NCBI RefSeq assembly: GCF_000763575.1
Contig: NZ_CP009170.1
Coordinates: forward strand, 1,203,501 to 1,267,500
Direction: 5' to 3'
Source: Thermoanaerobacter kivui
GTDB taxonomy: Bacteria > Bacillota > Thermoanaerobacteria > Thermoanaerobacterales > Thermoanaerobacteraceae
DNA length: 64,000 nt
Positions 56,966-64,000 of this stretch are shown in pieces. The notes beneath the pieces are model-generated. The model made no database searches, was not told the origin of the DNA, and saw nothing but the letters and a program-made list of their open reading frames with translations. The translations under genes and the position numbers were made by a program. The first letter of the stretch is position 1, and every line of letters begins with the position of its first letter.

Positions 56966-57660
56966 TTAAAAAATACGTAAAATATCCCTATAGGTTGCAA
57001 AAATCAACAAAGCAATCAACAATAAAAAACCTAAATAATGAATATAGCCTTCTTTTTCAGGTGGCAAGGGTTTACCTCTTACTGCTTCTGCTAACACAAA
57101 CAGAATCCTTCCACCGTCTAAAGCCGGTAGGGGCAATAGATTAAAAAGGCCTAAATTTACACTTATTATACCAACTGCCTGTACAATGCCAACTGGACCC
57201 ATAATATCATTTGCAGAAACTTTACCTGTAATCAAATAACAAGTGATAATATTATCATTTTTGAGAAATATAAGGTCTGATAAATGGAAATTTTAAAAGC
57301 GAAGTAACATAATCTTTAATATTCTGGTACTATCCCTATCATTTTATTCGAGGTTTTATTATCAAAAATAGCCTTTATTTCTTTTGTTAAAATAATATCA
57401 TCTCTTTCTATTTTTAAACTGATAACTCTATTATTTAAATTTATAATTTTTTCTAATTCATTCCATTAATTTATTTTGGTATTATTAACCATAATAATTT
57501 TATCAGCAGATAAAATTCTCGCTTTTGTGCTGGATATCCGTTTATTACAGATTTTACTTGAGGTATTTGACCACCAATATTGTAAAACGCTATAAAAAGC
57601 AGAAAAAAAGCTAAAATTACATTCATAACGGGACCGACTGCAAAAAACCATTGTTCTTTG
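56966..57660 (-). pseudogene. Decayed second copy of rseP (site-2 protease)
   Basis: The last 89 codons are open and read GKVSANDIMGPVGIVQAVG, NLGLFNLLPLPALDGGR and KEGYIHYLGFLLL, clearly RseP. Compared with the intact copy at 60402-61400 they have lost about 15 residues after GPVGIV. Farther upstream, WFFAVGPVMNVILAFF, QIPQVKSVINGYPA and DKIIMVNNTKIN are recognisable, but in two frames with several stops. Homology ends near 57660, corresponding to about residue 85; the HEFGH active-site half is missing. The two copies differ at many positions, so the duplication is not recent or the second copy came from a relative. Confidence 0.9.
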
Positions 57661-57689
57661 CAATATTTTTATTTTACACTAAACAAACA

Positions 57690-57878
57690 TTAAATAGTTC
57701 TTTTAATGATTGTATAAAGGTCTATGACAGATTGAATATTGTTTTCACTAGTGAAACTTTTTAATTGTTCTTTTAGCAATAGTAACATTTTTTAAAACCT
57801 CCTTCTTGGTTTAGGTTATAATCCAATTTTTCACCAAGAAGGAGGTTTTAAACAGTCTATACATTTTTTTACAGTATC
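57690..57878 (-). mobile_element. Remnant of a mutator-type (IS256-like) element: end, leader hairpin and 32-codon start of transposase
   Basis: On the - strand GATACTGTAAAAAAATG (from 57878) looks like an IS terminus. It is followed by a 20-bp perfect inverted repeat, AAGGAGG and an ATG at 57788. The frame encodes 32 residues (KEQLKSFTSENNIQSVIDLY visible) and stops at 57690, where the decayed rseP begins within 30 bases. The resemblance to mutator transposase N-termini is from memory and weak. Confidence 0.45.
57791..57852. repeat. 20-bp perfect inverted repeat covering a ribosome binding site
   Basis: Arms TTTAAAACCTCCTTCTTGGT (57791-57810) and its exact complement (57833-57852) with a 22-base spacer. 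On the - strand the second arm contains AAGGAGG directly ahead of the ATG at 57788. Confidence 0.95.
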
Positions 57879-58000
57879 TTTATGCCACATCATAAGGTGG
57901 TAAAGGCAATGGTGTAGTTATGTAATTAGTCAATGCTTTTAAAAACCAAATCAATTGCATTTTTATCCATCCCCCTTTTCTTAAAATTATTTAGGTCTTT

Positions 58001-58038
58001 GCAGAATCCCAAAATCCTTATGGAGTAAGGGATTCTGC
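58001..58038. repeat. Inverted repeat in the leader of the DDE transposase remnant
   Basis: GCAGAATCCC (58001-58010) and GGGATTCTGC (58029-58038), with inner CTTA/TAAG pairing. It may be an IS end or a read-through-blocking hairpin. Confidence 0.7.
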
Positions 58039-58119
58039 TGTATATTTTCAAAGGAATTACCCCGCTTTCGTCGAATTTATATAAAAGACCAAATCACGAA
58101 AAGAAAGGGAGGAACTCCT

Positions 58120-59392
58120 ATCAAAACCAAAGCTAAACAACTTTCTCTCTCCGATATTTACGTTGATGTTCAATCCTTCTTTGAAGAAGATAAAACCAAT
58201 TTGTTTATCCAAAAAATTCTCTCTATCCCTACTGTTCAACTCCTTGTCATTAAGAGAGCTTTGTGGCTTTAAAAGAGTTCCTCATCCTTCTCAATTCTCT
58301 AGATTTAAATCCATTTTCCTCAAAGATTTGGAGAATTTCTTCAATAATCTTGTTAATTTAACTGAATCTATTTGTCAGGCTATTAATCCTTCACTTTCTA
58401 ATATCCTCATCGCTGATACTATTGGTTTTGAACCTTATGTCAGAGAAAATAATCCTAAGTTCTTTGATTCCCTTTATAGAAATATTAAAAAGTTCTCTAA
58501 ATCTAATCCTGATTTTGATGCTCACTCTTATGCTTGTTCTAAAATGCCTAAGTTCGCTCACTCTAATCCTGATGCCAAATTCTCTTATATTAATGGCCAT
58601 TATTGTTACTCTATCAAAGCTACCATCCTCACTAATGGCTTAGGCATTATTCAGCATATTAGTTTCTATGACGATGATTCTTTAGATGTTAATACTGCTA
58701 AATCTGCTGCCGAGTCTAAAGATTTATATGATTCTAAAACTTTAATCCCTTCTCTTAAGGAATTCTTTAATTTACATCCTATTTTCTCTTATAGATACTT
58801 CTTAGGTGACGCCGGGTTTGATTCTTTTGATAATTATAAATACTTGTTCTCAAAGCTTGGCATAATACCTATTATCCCTATTAACCCTCGAAATTCTAAA
58901 AACTTACTTCAACCTACTTTTAACTCTGATGGTATCCCTACCTGCCCCCGTGACCCTTCTCTTAAAATGTCCTATGATGGCATCGTTCGGGAAAAAGGTA
59001 GAACTACCAGAATTAAATGGCTTTGCCCTATGTCCAAAAAAGTTAGACTAAACGGTAAAACTACTTATATCCTTCAATGTGATAACCCCTGTACCTCTTC
59101 TAAATGCGGCAGAATATTCTATACTACCCTTAATATTGATTTTAGAAAAAATACTGTTGTCCCTCGTAACTCTAAAAAGTGGTCCAAACTTTATGAAAAA
59201 CGCCCTATTATTGAAAAATCTATTTCTCTTTTAAAAAGTTCTATCGCTGTTGATAGCTTTAAACTCATAAATACTAGGTCTATCAAAGCTGATGTTTTTC
59301 TTGGGGCTATCACTCAACATATTGGTTTAATTATTACTGCAAAGCTTGGTACTTTTGAACATCCTTTATCTTTAAAAAAACTTTTGGCTTGA
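58120..59392 (+). pseudogene. Broken DDE transposase (IS4/IS5/IS1182-like)
   Basis: A 409-codon frame (58163-59392) carries ILIADTIGFEPY, FLGDAGFDSFDNYKY and YEKRPIIEKSISLLKSS, which fit the D, D and Y-R-E-K motifs of IS4-type DDE transposases, plus a CxxxxxC cysteine stretch. Its first 30 or so residues look like an out-of-frame translation. The natural N-terminus (KAKQLSLSDIYVDVQSFFEEDKTNL, seen in the frame from 58120) joins by a frameshift near 58245-58260. After GGGAGG the expected start reads ATC AAA ACC rather than ATG. It is therefore probably dead. It is the only CDS-like feature on the + strand in this half of the window. Confidence 0.8.
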
Positions 59393-59874
59393 TGACTTGT
59401 TCTTATGGTTTGATTCGTTTGTCACCTTCTTACATTAAAAAGGTGTGTTAAGTTTTGTCTTTTGGGGATTTGTATCTTTCTTCCATTTCTCTTTTTTTAC
59501 TTTGAGTCTTAAATTAACATGTAATTTTCCTCTTTTACCCCTAATAATGTAACTTTTTTACTTTGATATTTACTTCATTTTGCAATCACCTAGTAAAATT
59601 TTTTGTTCTTTTATTCTCATGTCTGCTCCCAAACTCTATAGTATAGCAAAATAGTTTAAGAAATTTCATTTATATTTTACCATATATTTATAACTTGTCA
59701 ATATCTTCTTGGCAAAATGATAGTGTTCATTTACTGTATAAAAATAAATTGTATTTGTCAAGTGAAAAGTACTTCAAATTTCAAATGAATTTACCTTCAC
59801 TTATGATATAAAAACCATGCAATATTTTAACTCTTTATCTATTCCTCCATTTGGAGGGTTATTTTATTTTAAAA
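59393..59874. other. Gene-free AT-rich stretch between two transposase remnants
   Basis: No ORF, tRNA or clear promoter. A small hairpin CCTCC-ATTT-GGAGG lies at 59844-59857, just upstream of the IS110-like remnant. The stretch presumably holds the end of the DDE element and the left end of the IS110-like element, but I cannot place the boundaries. Confidence 0.6.
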
Positions 59875-60239
59875 ATTGTTCACTCTATCTGCTGTTGTAT
59901 AGACGTTCGCAAAAAGTTTGTGGTAGCTGCTATTCCTATTACTGATTCTAATAATGTTACTACTTATGTTAAACGGCGCTTTTCTACCTTTAACTCTGAC
60001 CTTATAAACTAAAAGATTGGCTTCTTAGTTACAATTGTTTTGAAGTTTGCATGGAGTCTACAGGTAAGTATTGGCTCTACATTTTTAATGTTCCTGAAAA
60101 ATTCTGTCATGTTATTATTGCTAACCCTAAGTATCTCGATGCTATTAAAGGCCAAAAAGATGATACGGATACTCCCTGGATTGCCGATTCGTTCAAATTC
60201 GGATTCGGAACTGTTCCTTCTGTGATGTTAGTATATTAA
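59875..60239 (+). pseudogene. N-terminal fragment of an IS110-family transposase
   Basis: In the first frame IVHSICCCIDVRKKFVVAA (first Asp of the RuvC-like DEDD site) runs to TAA at 60010. After a frameshift, KDWLLSYNCFEVCMESTGKYW (the Glu) and CHVIIANPKYLDAIKGQKDD, then PWIADSFKFGFGTVP, continue to a stop at 60239. The usual DxxD (DKKDA-like) step reads DDTDT, so even the catalytic end is damaged. The C-terminal Tnp domain with its serine is missing. Confidence 0.8.
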
Positions 60240-60401
60240 AAAAGCAATTAAGTTTTTGGAAAAAGAAGGCTGTACTATTATCATTCCGGCAACAATATAA
60301 TAGCTCTCATTATTCCATCACTTACTACTGGCAGCCTCTTATAGGATGCTCTTATTGGTGTGCATAAATTCCAAAATTTTACTTTTATACTACCACCTTA
60401 T
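60240..60401. other. Short non-coding stretch, probable transposon debris
   Basis: No intact ORF. A few short in-frame pieces (for example KFLEKEGCTIIIPAT) may be further transposase debris. The boundary with intact rseP is at its stop, 60402. Confidence 0.4.
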
Positions 60402-61400
60402 TTAAAACATACGTAAAACATCTCGGTAAGTAACAAAAAGTATTAATGCAATTAGAATCATAAAACCAATATAGTGTATATAACCTTCTTTTTCGGGGGT
60501 AACTGGTTCACCTCTTACAGCTTCTATTAAAACAAAAAGTATCCTCCCGCCATCAAGAGCAGGAAATGGTAAAAGATTAAAAAGCCCCAAGTATGCACTT
60601 ATAAAAGCAGAAAAAGTCATTAAATTTAATAAACCTGTTTTTGCTACAGTACCAATTGTATATACAATACCAACAGGTCCCATTATATCATTCGCAGATA
60701 CTTTGCCACCTATAAGCATACCAAGTGTTATCACAATCATTTTTAAAAAATATACAGTTTTATCTATCGCATTTGTAAAAGCCCAAGGCAGTGACCTCTT
60801 ATACTCTGGTATAATTCCTATCATGTTTTTAGAGGATTGTTTATCAAAAACAGGTTTTATATCTTTTGTTATAATATTTGAATCTCTTTCAATAGTTATT
60901 TGTATTTCTTTATCTTTTGTAGAACTTATGGCTTTTTCTAACTCCTCCCATGTATTTATCTTTGTATTATTTACCATTACAATTTTGTCCCCCGGCAAAA
61001 TTCCTGCTTTTTCAGCGGGATAGCCTTCCATTACGGATTTTATTTGGGGAATAGGCCTACCTATGCTAAAAAATACAATAAAAAGCAATAAAAAAGCTAA
61101 TAGTATATTCATTAAAGGACCTGCAGCAAAGACAGCTAACCTTACAGGCCAAGGCTTATTTACTATAGCCAGCGGGTCATTAGATTTTTCATCTTCACCT
61201 TCTAAAGCAACATAACCACCGAATAGCAATGCTCTAAAAGAATACTCTGTTTCTCCGTATTTCTTTTTAAAAAGTCGTGGACCAAAGCCAATAGAAAATT
61301 CATTTACTCTAGCTCCAGAAAGTTTTGCAACGATAAAATGTCCAAATTCGTGAAACATTACTAAAACGCTTAAAACAATTATACTTATCAGTATTGTCAA
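60402..61400 (-). CDS. rseP: RseP/RasP-type site-2 zinc metalloprotease (intact copy)
   Basis: 332 residues. The zinc motif HEFGH is at residues 17-21 in the first membrane segment. It is followed by NEFSIGFGPRLF, a PDZ domain (about 115-190, with GYPAEKAGILPGDKIVMVNN) and the third-ligand motif NLLPFPALDGGRI in a later membrane segment. It cleaves anti-sigma factors and signal-peptide remnants within the membrane. TTG 61400 follows GAGGTG in the dxr end region. dxr-rseP is the conserved order; ispG would normally follow but lies 3.4 kb away beyond a decayed second copy. Confidence 0.95.
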   Translation of the reverse strand: MTILISIIVLSVLVMFHEFGHFIVAKLSGARVNEFSIGFGPRLFKKKYGETEYSFRALLFGGYVALEGEDEKSNDPLAIVNKPWPVRLAVFAAGPLMNILLAFLLLFIVFFSIGRPIPQIKSVMEGYPAEKAGILPGDKIVMVNNTKINTWEELEKAISSTKDKEIQITIERDSNIITKDIKPVFDKQSSKNMIGIIPEYKRSLPWAFTNAIDKTVYFLKMIVITLGMLIGGKVSANDIMGPVGIVYTIGTVAKTGLLNLMTFSAFISAYLGLFNLLPFPALDGGRILFVLIEAVRGEPVTPEKEGYIHYIGFMILIALILFVTYRDVLRMF

Positions 61401-61406
61401 AATGTA

Positions 61407-62555
61407 TCACCTCATATATTTTTTTGCTATTTTTTCCTTAACCTCTTTATCCACATTTATTATATCATCTAAAGTTGGATTTTGTATATTATTATGTTCT
61501 TTCATGCTCTCCTCTATGATTTCAGCTATTTGTAAAAATTCTATTTTTTTATTTAAAAACAGTGACACAGCTATTTCATCAGCCGCATTTAATACGGTAG
61601 TCATAGTTCCGCCAATTTTTAAAGCCTCATATGCTAACGACAAACATCTAAAAGTTTCTAAATCGGGTTTTTCAAAAGTTAGCTGAGTCGTAATAGAAAA
61701 ATCCAAAAAATTTATTCCATTTATGTAATTGCGAGTAGGATAATTTAATGCATACTGAATAGGTATCCTCATATCGGCAGTAGCCAATTGTGCAATTACA
61801 CTACCATCTATATATTCTACCATTGAGTGAATTATACTCTGGGGATGCACAATCACATCAATTTTATCTTCAGAAATGTCAAAGAGCCATTTTGCTTCTA
61901 TTACTTCAAACCCTTTATTCATCAAAGTTGCAGAATCAACAGTGATTTTTTTCCCCATTTTCCAATTAGGATGCCTTAATGTTTGCTCGACCGTCACTTT
62001 TTTTAAATCCTCGTATTTCATTCCTCTAAAGGGTCCGCCAGAAGCAGTCAAAATCAAGCGAGATATTTCTTTTTTATCATTTCCTCTTAAACACTGTAGT
62101 ATTGCTGAATGTTCACTGTCAACAGGTAAAAAATTTATTTTCTTTTTTTTGGCCAAATCCATTACAATTTTCCCAGCTGTTACTAATACTTCTTTATTAG
62201 CCAGTGCTATGTCTTTTCCTCTTTCAATAGCCTTTACAGTAGGTAAAAGCCCTGCAATCCCTTCTACTGCAACTACTACTAAATCAGCTTCATACTCTAC
62301 TATATTTTGAAGTCCTTTTTGTCCTGTCAAAATTTCAATATTTTTATTTATCTTTGCTTTTAGTTTATAGGCTTTATTCTCATCTTTTACTGCAACAACT
62401 TCAGGATTAAATTCTTCAATCTGTTGGGCCAATAGGTCTACATTGTTATAAGCAGTGAGACCAACTACTTTGAAATTATCTCTGAAATTTTTTATCACAT
62501 CTAAAGTTTGCGTTCCTATAGAACCGGTTGCCCCTAAAATTATTACTCTTTTCAT
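61407..62555 (-). CDS. dxr: 1-deoxy-D-xylulose 5-phosphate reductoisomerase
   Basis: 382 residues; makes MEP from DXP with NADPH, the committed step of the MEP pathway. IILGATGSIGTQTLDVI is the NADPH motif, LANKEVLVTAG and PVDSEHSAILQCL carry metal and substrate ligands, and LRHPNWKMGKKITVDSATL the flexible loop. ATG 62555 is nine bases after AAAGG; the in-frame ATG at 62564 overlaps that site. With ispG and ispH in this window, three MEP-pathway genes are present. Confidence 0.96.
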   Translation of the reverse strand: MKRVIILGATGSIGTQTLDVIKNFRDNFKVVGLTAYNNVDLLAQQIEEFNPEVVAVKDENKAYKLKAKINKNIEILTGQKGLQNIVEYEADLVVVAVEGIAGLLPTVKAIERGKDIALANKEVLVTAGKIVMDLAKKKKINFLPVDSEHSAILQCLRGNDKKEISRLILTASGGPFRGMKYEDLKKVTVEQTLRHPNWKMGKKITVDSATLMNKGFEVIEAKWLFDISEDKIDVIVHPQSIIHSMVEYIDGSVIAQLATADMRIPIQYALNYPTRNYINGINFLDFSITTQLTFEKPDLETFRCLSLAYEALKIGGTMTTVLNAADEIAVSLFLNKKIEFLQIAEIIEESMKEHNNIQNPTLDDIINVDKEVKEKIAKKYMR

Positions 62556-62574
62556 CAGTTGCATCCTTTCTCAC

Positions 62575-63354
62575 TCAGATTATATATTGAAAAAAGAAAT
62601 ATATAAAAGGAGAAACAAATAAAATGCTGTCAAATCTGTCTAAAATTCCACCATGGCCGGGAATTATTTTTCCAAAGTCTTTAATGTAACAATTTCGTTT
62701 TATAGCTGAAGCAACTAAATCCCCAATTTGTGCAACTAAACTTCCTAATAAGCCTATCACTACACCAAGGTACAAGCTGACATTTGATTGTGGGAAAAGC
62801 AATGCAAAGATTACGCAGCCTACAATTGAACCTATAATACCTCCAATTGCCCCTTCTACTGTCTTTTTAGGACTTATTGAAGGAATAAGCTTATGATTGC
62901 CAAAAAACCTACCAGTAAAATACGCAAAAGTATCTGTCATCCAAGACACGATAAATATAAACCATACTATGTACATTCCATTTGGTATTTCCCTAATTTT
63001 TTCTATGTACAAAAAAAACACGGGAATATATATAATACCCATCAAAGTTAAAGCATAATCCTTAATCGTGTATTTTCTATTAGTAAGCAACAATAAAAGC
63101 AATATCATGCTAATTATGACTAATATATCAAAATTCCACAGTTTGTTTTCCAAAAAATATATAACCAATACTGATAAATATCCAAAAATTTTAACAGGTC
63201 GTATACCAATTTGTTTAGTAGCATTGTAAAACTCATTAAGTCCTATAATACTTAAAATTATCAAAGCTGCTGTTAAAAAAGCTCCCCCTTTTATTAAGAC
63301 AAAAAACAAAATCGGCAAACCAACTATAGCACTTATAACCCTTATTTTTAGCAT
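62575..63354 (-). CDS. cdsA: Phosphatidate cytidylyltransferase
   Basis: 259 residues with about seven to eight membrane segments; makes CDP-diacylglycerol from phosphatidate and CTP. The signature SAIKRNCYIKDFGKIIPGHGG followed by LDRFDS is complete near the C-terminus. Its product is the substrate of PgsA (31885-32421), and its own substrate is made by PlsC (4251-4829). It follows uppS by 15 bases and precedes dxr by 19. Confidence 0.95.
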   Translation of the reverse strand: MLKIRVISAIVGLPILFFVLIKGGAFLTAALIILSIIGLNEFYNATKQIGIRPVKIFGYLSVLVIYFLENKLWNFDILVIISMILLLLLLTNRKYTIKDYALTLMGIIYIPVFFLYIEKIREIPNGMYIVWFIFIVSWMTDTFAYFTGRFFGNHKLIPSISPKKTVEGAIGGIIGSIVGCVIFALLFPQSNVSLYLGVVIGLLGSLVAQIGDLVASAIKRNCYIKDFGKIIPGHGGILDRFDSILFVSPFIYFFFQYII

Positions 63355-63369
63355 ATTTATCTCTCCCTT

Positions 63370-64000
63370 TTATATTCCCCCAAACCTTCTCTTTCGAGTC
63401 TGATAGTATAATATTGCTTCTATCAGGTGTTTTTTATTAAAATCTGGCCATAAAACATCTGTAAACCACAACTCAGAATATGCCGACTGCCATAACAGGA
63501 AATTGCTCAACCTTTTTTCACCACTGGTTCTTATTATCAAATCAGGGTCTGGCTGATTTTGAGTATAAAGATTTTCACTTACAATTTGTTCTGTAATAGC
63601 ATCAATTGACAGTTCTTTGTTTACAACCTTATGACAAATTTTTTTTACTGCTTTTACTATTTCGTCCCTTCCTCCATAGTTTAATGCTATATTTAATACA
63701 AGTCCATCATTTTCCTTTGTTATATTTTGAGCACGATCTATTTCAACTTTACATTTTTTAGGTAAAAATGAAATATCACCTATAAAATTAATTTTCACAT
63801 TGTTTTTGTTAAGCTCATTTACTTCTTTCGACAAATACTCTACCAGTAAATCCATTAAAAAATTTACTTCTTCCAGTGGTCTTTTCCAGTTTTCTGTAGA
63901 AAATGCGTATAAAGTTAGATATTTTATCCCTAATTCGCTACAGGCTTTTACAATTTCTCTTACTGTCTTGACACCAGCCTTATGGCCGTAAATCCTCATC
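63370..64000 (-). CDS. uppS: Isoprenyl transferase (undecaprenyl diphosphate synthase), 5' end outside the window
   Basis: About 210 C-terminal residues are present. [25 protein letters not shown] and [18 protein letters not shown] are family motifs, and [13 protein letters not shown] ends the site. The N-terminal MDGNGRWA-type motif with the catalytic Asp lies beyond position 64000. The Met at 63999 is internal and not the start. It makes the C55 lipid carrier for cell-wall synthesis. It opens the uppS-cdsA-dxr-rseP operon. Confidence 0.95.
   Translation of the reverse strand, partial: MRIYGHKAGVKTVREIVKACSELGIKYLTLYAFSTENWKRPLEEVNFLMDLLVEYLSKEVNELNKNNVKINFIGDISFLPKKCKVEIDRAQNITKENDGLVLNIALNYGGRDEIVKAVKKICHKVVNKELSIDAITEQIVSENLYTQNQPDPDLIIRTSGEKRLSNFLLWQSAYSELWFTDVLWPDFNKKHLIEAILYYQTRKRRFGGI

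Noticed and set aside
57466-57663. Open frame of 65 codons in the debris region
   Set aside because: It is a frameshifted reading of the decayed rseP copy; only DKIIMVNNTKIN at its end is in the true frame.
57791-58038. CRISPR or direct-repeat array in the debris region
   Set aside because: The repeats are inverted, single and unrelated to each other; no regularly spaced direct repeats were seen anywhere in the window.
60051-60239. 62-codon frame starting MESTGKYW as an independent gene
   Set aside because: It is the second half of a frameshifted IS110-type transposase N-terminus.

Overview
The window is low-GC Firmicute DNA, most like a thermophilic, anaerobic, spore-forming clostridium of the Thermoanaerobacter group. 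The basis is its AT-rich codon use, strong AGGAGG ribosome binding sites, sporulation genes (spoVK, spoVS, ymxH-like, ylxY-like, spoIIIE/ftsK-type translocase) and a gene order that matches the Bacillus subtilis 140-160 degree region block by block. The genus is inferred from protein resemblance; no search was run.

The left third (1-17.9 kb) is read on the + strand. It holds an unrecognised arginase-like gene, a histidine phosphatase, a BaiN/HI0933 flavoprotein and a small membrane protein. An operon aroH-cmk-plsC-ispH-rpsA follows, then a stand-alone speD, cheR-miaB, the repair/translation set mutS-mutL-miaA-hfq, proC-rnhA, and a tyrosine recombinase preceded by a perfect 32-bp palindrome. 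From 17.97 kb to the end everything native is read on the - strand, with a bidirectional terminator at the switch.

The - strand part, in the direction of transcription from the right edge, is: uppS-cdsA-dxr-rseP (membrane and isoprenoid biogenesis, site-2 protease), a 3.4-kb patch of broken mobile elements and a decayed second rseP, ispG-GT2-polC, then rimP-nusA-ylxR-ylxQ-infB-rbfA-nrnA-truB-ribF-rpsO-pnp (translation and RNA turnover). Next come ylxY-mlpA-dut-ymxH, dapG, tepA-ylzJ, ftsK, rimO-pgsA-cinA, recA-recX and rny, an intact IS607-type element, ymdB-spoVS, a PHP phosphoesterase, aspB-purB, and spoVK with a methionine-gamma-lyase-like gene.

The points most worth a second look are these. 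aroH has no ATG/GTG/TTG start and seems to begin at ATT, and rny has an ATT at the ideal distance from a perfect Shine-Dalgarno. The IS607/TnpB element carries a highly structured right end, a probable omega/reRNA, abutting the ymdB start codon, so that its guide would be the 5' end of ymdB; its TnpB lacks zinc-finger cysteines. rseP is duplicated, with one copy decayed and three different IS remnants splitting an operon of essential genes. One IS remnant has a 20-bp perfect inverted repeat burying its own ribosome binding site. The recombinase gene has an adjacent dif-like or operator palindrome. No tRNA, rRNA or CRISPR array was seen.
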